A stretch of DNA of 64,000 nt, taken from assembly GCA_947627455.1 (NCBI GenBank), contig CANQWC010000004.1:35159-99158 (forward strand), read 5' to 3'. Shown here piece after piece: positions 1 to 7,272 of this stretch. The notes under the pieces are model-generated. The model searched no databases, was not told where the DNA came from, and saw only the letters and a list, made by a program, of their open reading frames with translations. The DNA comes from an uncultured Clostridia bacterium (GTDB lineage: Bacteria > Bacillota > Clostridia > Oscillospirales > Ruminococcaceae). The position numbers and the translations under genes are program-made. Position 1 is the stretch's first letter. Every line of letters begins with the position of its first letter.

Positions 1-316
1 CCGAGGCATTCTCCCATATAAGGGCGGTCCTGCCGTCAATGTCGCCGACATGGGCGCCCGTATCCTCGGTCGCCGAAACATAGTCAGCGCCCATTACGGT
101 AATTTCGCCCGACGGCCTTGGGTCGTTTTCGTGCTTGTCATGGTATGCGCCGTAGGTTCGCTCGCGGTTTTCGTCGTCGATAGACTGGGCCGAGGTGTCA
201 TGAGGCACTTCCGCATCGGCAACAGTATCGTCGGCGTAAATCTGAGCTAATGTCGGCACCGTCATCGCCAAAACCAAAATAAGCGAAATCAAGCGCCTGA
301 ACATTCTGTCTTTCAC
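1..316 (-). CDS. Exported protein, N-terminal part (runs off window)
   Basis: Reading the minus strand from a GTG at 316 gives an open frame of 105 codons to the window edge. A Shine-Dalgarno AAGGTGG lies 7 nt before the GTG. The product starts with a signal peptide: basic RR near residue 7, then the hydrophobic stretch LISLILVLAMTVPTLA. An acidic, exported-looking region follows (motifs RTYGAYHDK and RPSGEITVMGADY). It is the third gene after two ABC ATPases, so it may be the extracellular or permease part of that system, but no domain is recognisable in the visible part. The ORF track misses it because it lacks a stop in the window. Family unknown. Confidence 0.7.
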   Translation of the reverse strand, partial: MKDRMFRRLISLILVLAMTVPTLAQIYADDTVADAEVPHDTSAQSIDDENRERTYGAYHDKHENDPRPSGEITVMGADYVSATEDTGAHVGDIDGRTALIWENAS

Positions 317-381
317 TGTAAATCCACCTTTCCGTTGAATTTGGAGTGCGTATATATTCTCCGATTGGGTTATAAAGAGAT

Positions 382-1344
382 TTATTGAGCTTTGTGGATA
401 TAGATGCGCTCATTTTCAAGGTCGAGGTCGGCCTTGACCTTTGACCCGCCCTTAATTTCAAGGGCGTCGAGGTAGTCTTTCGGAATCTGGAGCCTTCCCG
501 TTCTGTCGAGAACGACGAGCTCCTCGGAAACCTCGGCCGCTGCGGCGGCTTCGGCGTCGCCTTCGTCCCAGCCTTTGGACTCGCTCATTATCTCGGCGTG
601 AGATTTTTTGATTATCTCGCTCGAGGTTCGGCCGTCGCGGATCGCGATGACTCGGTCGATCTGCTTCGCAAGCCTGAGATCGTGGGTGACGATCACGACC
701 GTTACTCCCCTGTTTTTATTTATATCTTTGAATACCTGTAAAAGCTGGTCTGATGTTTTGGTATCGACCGAACCCGTGGGCTCGTCGGCCAAAAGTATCG
801 CGGGGTCGTTCGCGAGGGAAATCGCTATCGCGACCCTCTGCTGTTCGCCGCCCGACATCTGGTCGAGGCGGGAATTGAGCCTGTTTGAAAGCCCGACGGC
901 GTCCAAAAGCTCGAGAGCTTTTTCGTGGCGCTGTTTCTGCCCTTGGAGGAGCATCGGAAGCTCGACATTCTGGACGGCGGTGAGGTAGGGCACAAGGTTT
1001 CGCGCGTTGTTCTGCCATACGAAGCCGACAGTGTTGCGCTTATAGATCATGTAGTCCTCTTCGGTGAATTTCAAAAGATTTCGCCCGTTCACCGTGAGGG
1101 TGCCCGCGGAGGGTTTGTCGAGCCCTCCCAACATGTTCAGAAGCGTGGACTTGCCGCTGCCCGAAGTTCCGACTATCGCGACAAGCTCGCCCTTTTTAAT
1201 CTGGAGATCAAGGCCCTGAAGCGCGACGACTTCGATTTTGTCGGTCTTGTAGATCTTGACGAGGTTTTCACATTCGATCGCGTATTCGCTTTCGGCGATG
1301 AGCTCCTGCTCGTGTTCAAGCTTTGCCTTTTTCTTTTTATTCAA
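382..1344 (-). CDS. ABC transporter ATPase with C-terminal AbrB-like domain
   Basis: ATP-binding subunit of the MacB/LolD type, expected to power a membrane partner. Visible motifs are Walker A GTSGSGKST, signature MSGGEQQRVAIA, Walker B ILLADEPTGSVD and the switch His in IVTHD. After an acidic Ala/Glu linker the last 45 residues (VLDRTGRLQIPKDYLDAL, then KGGSKVKADLDL) read like a SpoVT/AbrB swapped-hairpin module, which is not part of ordinary ABC ATPases. The track starts at 1389. I prefer the TTG at 1344, which overlaps the upstream stop (TTGAATAA) and has GGTGAG just before it, giving 320 residues and translational coupling. Fusion function is inferred: DNA binding, dimerisation or tethering are all possible. 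Confidence 0.88.
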   Translation of the reverse strand: MNKKKKAKLEHEQELIAESEYAIECENLVKIYKTDKIEVVALQGLDLQIKKGELVAIVGTSGSGKSTLLNMLGGLDKPSAGTLTVNGRNLLKFTEEDYMIYKRNTVGFVWQNNARNLVPYLTAVQNVELPMLLQGQKQRHEKALELLDAVGLSNRLNSRLDQMSGGEQQRVAIAISLANDPAILLADEPTGSVDTKTSDQLLQVFKDINKNRGVTVVIVTHDLRLAKQIDRVIAIRDGRTSSEIIKKSHAEIMSESKGWDEGDAEAAAAAEVSEELVVLDRTGRLQIPKDYLDALEIKGGSKVKADLDLENERIYIHKAQ

Positions 1345-2014
1345 CGATCTCACCGTCCTCAAGCGTGTAGACGCGGTCGGCAATTTCAAGCAGGCTGACG
1401 TCGTGGGTGGTCATCACGATGGTCATGTGCTCATCGAGCACAAGCCTCTTGAAAAGCTCGACGATATGGTGGCTTGTTCCCGAATCAAGCTCGGCTGTAG
1501 GCTCATCGGCAAAGATTATCTTCGGCTCGTGGGCCAGCGCCCTTGCGATCGCGACCCTTTGCTGCTCGCCGCCCGAAAGCTCGCCGGGGCGGTGGTGCAT
1601 TCTCTTCGCGAGGCCGACCTCTTCAAGGCACTTGGTTACGCGCTCCTGCCGCTTTTCAAGCGGGAAGCCCGCAAGCCGCAGCCCGAAATCGACATTTTCA
1701 TAGGCGGTCATCGAGCTCATCAGGGCGACGCTCTGAAAAACAAAGGCCATTTGGTATCGGCGAATTTCGTCGCGCTCGCGGTCGGAGAGCTTCGTGAGGT
1801 CGTTGCCGTCGAAGATTACCTCGCCCGAGGTCGGGCGGTCAAGCGCGCCGAGCATGTTTATCAGCGTTGTTTTGCCCGAGCCCGAGCGGCCTTTGAGGAT
1901 CGTGAGTTTGCCCTCGGCCACATTGATATTTACGCCTTTGAGGGCGTGGACCACGCTTCCGTCGCCGATGACAAAATCGCGGGTGATGTTGGTTGCTGTC
2001 AAAAGTTCTGCCAT
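1337..2014 (-). CDS. ABC transporter ATPase (LolD/MacB type)
   Basis: A 225-residue ABC ATPase. Motifs: Walker A GRSGSGKTT, signature LSGGEQQRVAIARAL, Walker B IIFADEPTAELD, His switch TTHD. The track begins at 2047, but the ATG at 2014 is preceded by a perfect GGAGGAAAA Shine-Dalgarno and gives the usual family length. It is first in a three-gene minus-strand operon with the second ATPase and an exported protein. Two different ATPases side by side suggest a heterodimeric exporter or an antimicrobial-peptide/lipid transporter whose permease lies beyond the window edge. Substrate is unknown. Confidence 0.93.
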   Translation of the reverse strand: MAELLTATNITRDFVIGDGSVVHALKGVNINVAEGKLTILKGRSGSGKTTLINMLGALDRPTSGEVIFDGNDLTKLSDRERDEIRRYQMAFVFQSVALMSSMTAYENVDFGLRLAGFPLEKRQERVTKCLEEVGLAKRMHHRPGELSGGEQQRVAIARALAHEPKIIFADEPTAELDSGTSHHIVELFKRLVLDEHMTIVMTTHDVSLLEIADRVYTLEDGEIVE

Positions 2015-2031
2015 TTTTCCTCCGAAGAAAA

Positions 2032-2050
2032 TTTGTGCAGGTTGCACAAA
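2032..2050 (-). promoter_or_regulatory. Perfect palindrome in ABC operon leader
   Basis: TTTGTGCA-GGT-TGCACAAA, two perfect 8-bp arms, lies about 20 nt before the ATPase start, immediately 5' of its ribosome-binding site. It could be an RNA hairpin affecting initiation or a repressor site in the transcribed leader. Role inferred only from position and symmetry. Confidence 0.4.
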
Positions 2051-2076
2051 AAGGGGTGCTAAACGCTCAAAACGAC

Positions 2077-2137
2077 TTTAAGCAAATACTTTTTCTCATG
2101 ATTCGCACAAAACCAAGAAAAAAATATTTGCTTTAAA
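2077..2137 (-). promoter_or_regulatory. Long AT-rich hairpin in ABC operon 5' leader
   Basis: Arms TTTAAGCAAATA and TATTTGCTTTAAA pair across about 36 nt and the pairing continues inward through complementary A- and T-runs. It sits midway in the roughly 160-nt untranslated leader of the ABC ATPase operon. It does not match a riboswitch class I recognise. Possible roles are attenuation, RNA stability or protein binding. Confidence 0.45.
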
Positions 2138-2179
2138 CCGATGATATTAAATTAAGATTTCAAAATCTTTGTTGTCATT

Positions 2180-2208
2180 ATTATACCAAAGTGAGAGGCA
2201 TGTGTCAA
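2180..2208 (-). promoter_or_regulatory. Sigma-A promoter of ABC ATPase operon
   Basis: On the minus strand TTGACA (2208-2203), a 17-nt spacer, then TATAAT (2185-2180): both hexamers are perfect consensus. The start site would be near 2173, leaving a leader of about 160 nt that contains two inverted repeats. Confidence 0.82.
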
Positions 2209-2235
2209 GAGCAATCACACAATTTCCACAAAAAA

Positions 2236-2345
2236 ATATTTTTGGGGAGGCAGGACGGCTATATGTTGTGGGCGGGAGAGGAGGAAGGGCGAGATGTGAG
2301 GGGGAAGGGGAATTTGCCGAGTGAGGGGGAATGGCTGGGGGCAGC
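2236..2345 (+). other. G-rich polypurine tract
   Basis: About 110 bp dominated by G and A on the plus strand with many GGG to GGGGG runs, directly upstream of the ABC promoter. No convincing coding frame: the ORFs called here are low-complexity. The run pattern is compatible with G-quadruplex or triplex structure, but that is only a sequence impression. Confidence 0.45.
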
Positions 2346-2383
2346 CCGCGAATCACCGCAAAACATTACTTTTTATTATTATC

Positions 2384-2406
2384 GGGGGCACCCTGCGGGT
2401 TCCCCC
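2384..2406 (+). repeat. Dispersed hairpin repeat (GGGGGCACCC core), copy 1
   Basis: GGGGGCACCC-TGC-GGGTTCCCCC folds into a 10-bp stem with one mismatch. The same core plus the following CCCGAACCCCCTCCGC recurs at 9732-9754 and a half copy at 9683-9698, so it is a genome-dispersed palindromic repeat. More hairpins (GCCGCCGAGC/GCTCGGCGGC and GAGCTGGCGCTC types) follow at 2427-2470. No coding content. Confidence 0.6.
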
Positions 2407-2500
2407 GAACCCCCTCCGCATGGGCCGCCGAGCGGGGCTCGGCGGCGGGAAATTTTTGAGCTGGCGCTCAAAAATCGGGGGAACCCCCGACGAGGGTTCA

Positions 2501-2570
2501 AACGATGCCCTATCCATCTACGGGTAGGGAACGTTTGTCAGCATCGTTCTGCAAAGGCTTACGCCTTTGC
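2501..2570. repeat. Two adjacent stem-loops in gene-free region
   Basis: AACGATGC (2501-2508) pairs with GCATCGTT (2541-2548), with an inner CCTATCC/GGGTAGG stem. Directly after it GCAAAGGC-TTAC-GCCTTTGC forms a second perfect hairpin. There is no T-run after either, so they are not obvious terminators. They belong to the 1.2-kb gene-free field 2015-3214, which otherwise holds the repeats, MITE and terminators listed separately. Confidence 0.5.
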
Positions 2571-2622
2571 CCAACTTTTGTGATAACTGGCGCCCGCTGA
2601 ACAGATTTTCGCTCCCCTTCCT

Positions 2623-2750
2623 GCGTTTCGGGGAGTGTCCCATCTGCCCACATTTAAGCCCAAAGCAGTTAATGGAAAGCGTTTAGTAACGGCGAATCAC
2701 AAAGCAAAAATTTTTTATAATGTGGTCGTTTGGGACACTCCCGCGTTTCG
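2623..2750. mobile_element. 112-bp MITE with perfect TIRs and 8-bp target duplication
   Basis: The element (2631-2742) begins GGGAGTGTCCCA and ends TGGGACACTCCC, a perfect 12-bp terminal inverted repeat. Similarity continues inward (G.CCACATT on both sides), giving about 20 of 24 matching positions. It is bounded by identical 8-bp direct repeats GCGTTTCG at 2623-2630 and 2743-2750, the footprint of a transposition event. It encodes nothing and so is a non-autonomous miniature element. An 8-bp duplication is typical of IS256 and ISL3 family transposases, and I infer mobilisation by such an enzyme elsewhere in the genome. Confidence 0.8.
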
Positions 2751-2848
2751 CTTACGCTTTTAAAAAGAGCACGCTTGGGCGCGTGCGGTCAACATGGTTT
2801 GGACTTCAACGTTAAGGTGCGCAGCTCTTGTCAGAGCTGCGTGTCATA

Positions 2849-2885
2849 AGGGGACGCCCTCTCTTTCAGGGCGTCCCCTTTTTCA
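2849..2885 (+). terminator. Terminator-like hairpin without an assigned gene
   Basis: GGGGACGCCCT-CTCTTTC-AGGGCGTCCCC followed by TTTTTC: an 11-bp GC-rich stem and T-run on the plus strand. A smaller hairpin GCAGCTCT/AGAGCTGC precedes it (2821-2840). No plus-strand gene or clear promoter lies upstream, so it may end an unrecognised small RNA or be a relic. Confidence 0.5.
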
Positions 2886-3007
2886 AAACAATTCACTGAA
2901 TTGTTTTTCAATTCACCCCTTGCGGAGCGCACTACGTATGGGGTTTCGCGACTGCGGTCGCGACGAGGGGCGCCGCCCCCTCGACCCCCGCAAGCCTTTT
3001 GAGAAAA

Positions 3008-3124
3008 GGCTTGAGCGAAAACTTTTTGGTTTTGACAGGTAAGGCCGACTTTGAGAGGCTTGAGCGAAAAGTTTTTGATTTTTGACAGGTAAGGCAGTTT
3101 GAAAGGCTGGCGAAAACTTTTTGG
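3008..3124. repeat. Tandem repeat, about 48-49 bp x 2.4
   Basis: Units start at 3008, 3057 and 3105, each opening GGCTTGAGCGAAAA (third copy degenerate and truncated) and the first two containing TTTTGACAGGTAAGGC. Units are adjacent with no unique spacers, so this is not CRISPR. Each full copy carries a TTTTTGACAG motif. No gene content. Confidence 0.65.
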
Positions 3125-3135
3125 TGGTGAGGAAA

Positions 3136-3176
3136 ATAAAAGCGCCCCCGACTGTCTGCATCAGTCGGGGGCTTTT
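3136..3176 (-). terminator. Terminator of the surface-protein gene
   Basis: GCCCCCGACTG and CAGTCGGGGGC form a perfect 11-bp stem with a 7-nt loop. It lies about 40 nt after the stop of the minus-strand surface-protein gene and has A/T tracts on both sides, so it could act in both directions. Confidence 0.8.
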
Positions 3177-3214
3177 AACCGCGTTTGCGGTTTATCCTTC
3201 TTTAATAGGAGGAA

Positions 3215-4930
3215 TTAGTGCTTCTTGCAAACTACTGCAGCAGCAGCAGCGACGAGCATCGGGACAACCGCGAGAGCAACACCTGTGGTGGGGTTCTGCT
3301 CGGGCTCAGTGTCGCCAACGTTGATATCTCCGCCGTCAACATCGCCGACGTTGACGTCATCGCCCTGACCTTCGCCACCTTCGGTAGCTTGGTCAACGGT
3401 CTCGGTCTCTTTGGGCTCGTCAGGAGTCTCGATTACATTGAGGTAGACGTTGGTAGCGAAAGCACCAAGGCTGTAAGCATTGTTCTTAATTGTAGTAATC
3501 TCGTCCTCATCAGCAATACCATCACCGTCGGTGTCAGTCCAATTATAGAAATTCTTGGGGAAGACAGAGCCGCCAGCAGCGTAACGGATAGGCGAGTTCT
3601 TGTAGTAAGCCCAAACAGAGCCAGTGGTTACGTCGATGGTAGGAGCGGAACCGTACTTGTTCCAGCTGATGTTACCGAGCGAGCCAGAGTCGCCAGCCCA
3701 AGAGCCAACAGTATAACGGCTGTCCATAACGGTGGTGTCGTAGAGCTCAACAGTCTCGAAGATAGCGAACTCATCGTTGTATGCACCGTACATGGTGTCG
3801 TAGAGATACTCGACAGGAACCTCGAAGACGAGCTTGTCGGTAGGCTCTTCAACATGGCAGGTGGAAACGAGCTTTCTGTAGCCCTCATAGAACATCCAGA
3901 GGTCGCCATTGCTACCAGTGGTATCCTGAACATAAGGAGCCTGAGTGCGGCCATAGAGGCTGTAGGTTGCTACGCCAGCGATGGTCTTGTCGAGCTCGAC
4001 AACGAGCTGAACCTTCTCAGCGCCGTAGAGGTAGCCACGGTTCTCAATGTTGTGGTCCCAAGTGAGGGGGTTAGCAACAACATAGTTAGGATCGAAGACC
4101 TTGCCGGACGCGTCCCAAACGTAGCCGTTCTTGTCAACCAAGTTAGTATAAGCCTGATCGGCGTCACCAGAAACGAATTCCCAAGAAGAAGTGGAAGACT
4201 TATCCTGAGTGGAAGAGCACTTCCAACCGTTCAGATAGTAAACAGAGTGAGGAACGGGCTCATACTGCTGAGTCTCTGAATTGAAGGTCTTGTACTGAAC
4301 CTTGCAGACACCGCCGTAGATGGAGTTGAGGAACTCGGCAGGATCAGCCCAACCGATATCAACGCCGTACTGGTTGGTGTGGGAGAAGCCATTACCAATT
4401 CTCCAAGCCTGGTATTCGCCACTCATGCTGAATTCAGCAACGAGCTTGATGGAGTTGATAGCGCCGAAGGTCTGAGTCTGAGGAATAGTGGTCCACTCAG
4501 TGGTGTTTACATAGTTGTGGGTGAAAGCACCGAAGTTAATCTGCTGAGTGTAGGTTGCGAGAGTGGTGTCGCCCCATGTGCCAGTAACAACGTTACCGTT
4601 GGAAGCAGGGGTAGAACCCTTCTTGAGAAGAGGCTGGATAGCCCACTTAGTGCCGTTTACAATGATATTCCAGTTGATATCAATTGCATCATTGCCAAGC
4701 TCAGCGAAACCGCCGCCGAGGTTGGTAGGAAGAGTAAGGTCGAAAGCATCATACTGAGTGCCCCAACCGTACTGAGTGTAAACAGGAATGTCGATTTCGA
4801 GAGTCATGCCAGTGCTTGTGCTGGTAGTAGCGTGAACAAGCGGAATCTGGTGATCTGCGAAAACAGTGACGGCCATTGCAGAGAGGGCCATCGCGACAGC
4901 CAGAACGACTGCCAGAATTTTCTTTGCCAT
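3215..4930 (-). CDS. Sortase-anchored surface protein (NPTTG signal)
   Basis: A 571-residue exported protein. Residues 1-25 are a signal peptide (MAKK, then hydrophobic to VFADH). The bulk is aromatic- and Asn/Thr-rich, beta-type sequence. An EF-hand-like calcium loop, DTDGDGIADEDE, lies near residue 480. A Glu/Asp/Gly-rich linker leads to NPTTG, a hydrophobic segment and the basic tail CKKH, the layout of a cell-wall sorting signal of the NPxTG kind. A consensus promoter, good SD (GGAGG) and a 5' stem-loop point to high expression. Codon choice also looks different from neighbours, with more GTT, GGT and ACT-type codons. It has no neighbour in its own transcription unit. Function is unrecognised: structural surface layer or adhesin are guesses. 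Confidence 0.85.
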   Translation of the reverse strand: MAKKILAVVLAVAMALSAMAVTVFADHQIPLVHATTSTSTGMTLEIDIPVYTQYGWGTQYDAFDLTLPTNLGGGFAELGNDAIDINWNIIVNGTKWAIQPLLKKGSTPASNGNVVTGTWGDTTLATYTQQINFGAFTHNYVNTTEWTTIPQTQTFGAINSIKLVAEFSMSGEYQAWRIGNGFSHTNQYGVDIGWADPAEFLNSIYGGVCKVQYKTFNSETQQYEPVPHSVYYLNGWKCSSTQDKSSTSSWEFVSGDADQAYTNLVDKNGYVWDASGKVFDPNYVVANPLTWDHNIENRGYLYGAEKVQLVVELDKTIAGVATYSLYGRTQAPYVQDTTGSNGDLWMFYEGYRKLVSTCHVEEPTDKLVFEVPVEYLYDTMYGAYNDEFAIFETVELYDTTVMDSRYTVGSWAGDSGSLGNISWNKYGSAPTIDVTTGSVWAYYKNSPIRYAAGGSVFPKNFYNWTDTDGDGIADEDEITTIKNNAYSLGAFATNVYLNVIETPDEPKETETVDQATEGGEGQGDDVNVGDVDGGDINVGDTEPEQNPTTGVALAVVPMLVAAAAAVVCKKH

Positions 4931-4970
4931 AGTGTTTTCCTCCTTAAAAAATTAGGATATGGTTTTCATC

Positions 4971-4986
4971 CCTATACGGGTATAGG
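4971..4986 (-). promoter_or_regulatory. 5' stem-loop of surface-protein mRNA
   Basis: CCTATAC-GG-GTATAGG is a perfect 7-bp inverted repeat in the leader, about 40 nt upstream of the start codon. A stem this close to the 5' end is consistent with mRNA stabilisation of a highly expressed gene (inference). Confidence 0.45.
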
Positions 4987-5022
4987 AATTTTGGTTTGTC
5001 TCGGGAATCCAAGACGCAATCA

Positions 5023-5051
5023 AGTATAGCACCGAAAGAATAATTTGTCAA
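5023..5051 (-). promoter_or_regulatory. Sigma-A promoter of surface-protein gene
   Basis: TTGACA (5051-5046), 17-nt spacer, TATACT (5028-5023) on the minus strand. The expected leader is about 85 nt. Confidence 0.82.
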
Positions 5052-5191
5052 CCCTTTTCCAGATTTATTTCTTAAAAAAGGTAATTCGGCGCCGAAAGCT
5101 GCTCTTTGCTTCCCGCTGTTCAAATAGTGTCGATGAGAACGAAAATTGTTGCAAAAAATTTCAGAAAAATTTCAATTTGTGAAGAATGCAC

Positions 5192-5220
5192 AAGCGGCGG
5201 ACGAAAATCGCCCACCGCTT
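5192..5220 (-). terminator. Probable terminator of rny
   Basis: Just after the rny stop the minus strand reads AAGCGGTGGGCG-ATTTT-CGTCCGCCGCTT, a 12-bp stem with two G-U pairs. The U-tract after it is poor, so termination may be partial. Confidence 0.5.
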
Positions 5221-5232
5221 TGGAATAAATGA

Positions 5233-6798
5233 CTACTTCGCGAAGTCGACCGCACGGGTCTCGCGGATAAGGTTGACTTTGATCTGCCCCGGGTAGTCCA
5301 TTTCCTGCTCGATCTTCTGGGAGATCTCGCGGGCGACGATGACCATTTGCTCGTCGTTGACTTTTTCGGGGACGACGAGGATTCGGACCTCGCGCCCTGC
5401 CTGAATCGCGAAGGATTTTTCGACGCCCTCGAAGCTTGAGCAGATCTCTTCAAGCTTTTCGAGGCGCTTGATGTAGTTTTCGAAGTTCTCGGAGCGCGCG
5501 GCGGGCCTTGCGGCGGAGATGGCGTCGGCTGCCTGAACAAGCGCCGCGATGACGCTGTGGCACTCGACGTCGCCGTGGTGGGCCTCGATAGCGTGAATGA
5601 TGTCGGGGGATTCTTTGTATTTTTTGCAGACGTCTACGCCGATCTGGACGTGAGAGCCCTCGATCTCATGAGAAAGAGCCTTGCCGATGTCGTGAAGAAG
5701 ACCTGCGCGGCGGGCAAGAGTCGGATCGACGCCGAGCTCGGAAGCCATCATGCCCGCAAGGTGGGCAACCTCGATGGAGTGGTTCAGGACGTTCTGGCGG
5801 TAGCTTGTGCGGTAGTGGAGGCGGCCGATGAGCTTGACGAGCTCGTGGTTGAGGCCGTGGATATTGGCCTCAAGAACGGCGCGCTCGCCCTCCTGCTTGA
5901 TCACCTGCTCGACCTCGCGGCGGGCCTTATCGACCATTTCTTCGATGCGGGTCGGGTGGATTCGGCCGTCCTGAATCAGGCGCTCAAGCGCAATTCTCGC
6001 GACTTCGCGGCGGACGGGATCGAAGCAGGAAAGGGTGATGGTCTCGGGGGTGTCGTCGATGATGAGGTCGACGCCCGTGAGCTGCTCGAGAGCGCGGATA
6101 TTGCGGCCCTCGCGGCCGATTATGCGGCCCTTCATCTCGTCGTTCGGGAGAGGAACGACGCTTACGGCCGACTCGGAGACCTGATCGGCGGCGCAGCGGG
6201 CGATCGCAAGAGAGATATACTGCCTTGCCTTGGCCTCGCACTCCTCCTTGATCTGCTGTTCGTAATTCATTATTCTGACGGCCTTTTCGTGGGTGAGGTC
6301 GTCTTCAAGCTGCTTTAAAAGGTATTCCTTTGCCTGATCGACGGTGAACTGAGAAATTCTCTCGAGCATCTCGATCTGGCCCATGCGGACCTTCTCGGCC
6401 TCCTCAAGCTTTTCATCGGCCTGAGCAAGCTTTTGCTGGACAAGCTCGTTTTTTCGGTCGAGGCTGTCAAGCTTCTTGTCGAGGGTCTCCTCCTTCTGCT
6501 GAACCCTGCGTTCCTGACGCGAAACCTCGGATCGGCGCTCTTTTATTTCGCGCTCGGCTTCCTGACGGGCTTTGTAGATCTCGTCCTTGGTTTCGATGAT
6601 TTTTTCTTTTTTAAGTGAATCGGCGTTCTTTTTGGCTTCTTCGACTATTCGCTCTGCCTCTTGCTCCGCCGAACCTATTTGTGCTTCTGCTTTTTTCTTT
6701 CTGTCATTATATCCGATCTTGTAGAAGACTATTCCCGATATAACCGCGGCCGCAACCGCGACCAAAAGCAGTATGATGTCCAATATAGGCATCGACAT
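5233..6798 (-). CDS. rny: Ribonuclease Y
   Basis: Membrane-anchored endoribonuclease that starts mRNA decay in many Firmicutes. The 521-residue length is normal. Domains in order: N-terminal transmembrane helix ([20 protein letters not shown]), a long charged coiled coil (about residues 35-190), a KH domain ([15 protein letters not shown]) and a metal-dependent HD domain with HDIGKA, completed by EAHHGD. It has its own promoter, divergent from thrS, and a hairpin after the stop. Nothing unusual in the sequence. Confidence 0.97.
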   Translation of the reverse strand: MSMPILDIILLLVAVAAAVISGIVFYKIGYNDRKKKAEAQIGSAEQEAERIVEEAKKNADSLKKEKIIETKDEIYKARQEAEREIKERRSEVSRQERRVQQKEETLDKKLDSLDRKNELVQQKLAQADEKLEEAEKVRMGQIEMLERISQFTVDQAKEYLLKQLEDDLTHEKAVRIMNYEQQIKEECEAKARQYISLAIARCAADQVSESAVSVVPLPNDEMKGRIIGREGRNIRALEQLTGVDLIIDDTPETITLSCFDPVRREVARIALERLIQDGRIHPTRIEEMVDKARREVEQVIKQEGERAVLEANIHGLNHELVKLIGRLHYRTSYRQNVLNHSIEVAHLAGMMASELGVDPTLARRAGLLHDIGKALSHEIEGSHVQIGVDVCKKYKESPDIIHAIEAHHGDVECHSVIAALVQAADAISAARPAARSENFENYIKRLEKLEEICSSFEGVEKSFAIQAGREVRILVVPEKVNDEQMVIVAREISQKIEQEMDYPGQIKVNLIRETRAVDFAK

Positions 6799-6889
6799 TC
6801 TCCTTTCATTAAAAAATTTTCAAAAAGCTTTTATCCGTAAATCTATAAGATAACAGAACATATAGGCATACTGATGCATATACAGATAT

Positions 6890-6918
6890 ATTTTATACTT
6901 GTTTTTCGCTGATGTCAA
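6890..6918 (-). promoter_or_regulatory. Promoter of rny
   Basis: TTGACA (6918-6913), 17-nt spacer, TAAAAT (6895-6890) on the minus strand, about 90 nt upstream of the rny start. Confidence 0.7.
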
Positions 6919-6979
6919 GGATATTTTTTTACATTTTGTATATTTTCTTAAAAAATTTTGGGGAAGCGGAGTTTTCGGC

Positions 6980-7008
6980 TTGACAAAAACGCAAAGGTGT
7001 GGTATCAT
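6980..7008 (+). promoter_or_regulatory. Promoter of the T-box/thrS operon
   Basis: TTGACA, 17-nt spacer, TATCAT. Transcription would begin near 7015, directly ahead of the T-box leader. Confidence 0.8.
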
Positions 7009-7014
7009 CAGTAA

Positions 7015-7240
7015 AATTAAAAACGTTGAAGGGAAGCCCGCCAACGGATTTTTTCAGAGAGCGCCGCAGCGGTGAAAAGGCGCATGTTCCGAATCGGCAG
7101 GAGTTTAAGCTCCGAAAAGGGTACCGCCCCCGAGTGCGCCCAATCAGCGCCGTCGCCCGCGTTAAGGGAGCAGAGTTATAAATTCGGGTGGAACCGCGAT
7201 TCTGTCGCCCCGTGAGCCAAAAGCTTGCGGGGCGTTTTTG
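7015..7240 (+). promoter_or_regulatory. T-box riboswitch (threonine)
   Basis: tRNA-sensing leader that permits read-through when uncharged tRNA-Thr binds. The T-box core GGGTGGAACCGCG is at 7186-7198. Its UGGA can pair with a UCCA tRNA end, matching the U discriminator usual for Gram-positive tRNA-Thr. The competing terminator follows (CGCCCCG 7206-7212 with CGGGGCG 7228-7234, then TTTTTG). An ACC threonine triplet at 7123-7125, in the 3' half of Stem I, is the likely specifier, though I assigned it by eye. It controls the next two genes, of which the second is thrS. Confidence 0.92.
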
Positions 7241-7272
7241 TTTCCCCCTGTCATCAAAGAGGAGGATTTTCG

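Noticed and set aside
3008-3124. CRISPR-like array
   Set aside because: Repeats are contiguous, 48-49 bp, only 2.4 copies, without unique spacers, and no cas genes occur in the window.
3218-4279. 353-residue plus-strand ORF opposite the surface protein
   Set aside because: Antisense shadow; the minus-strand protein has a signal peptide, sorting signal, SD and promoter.
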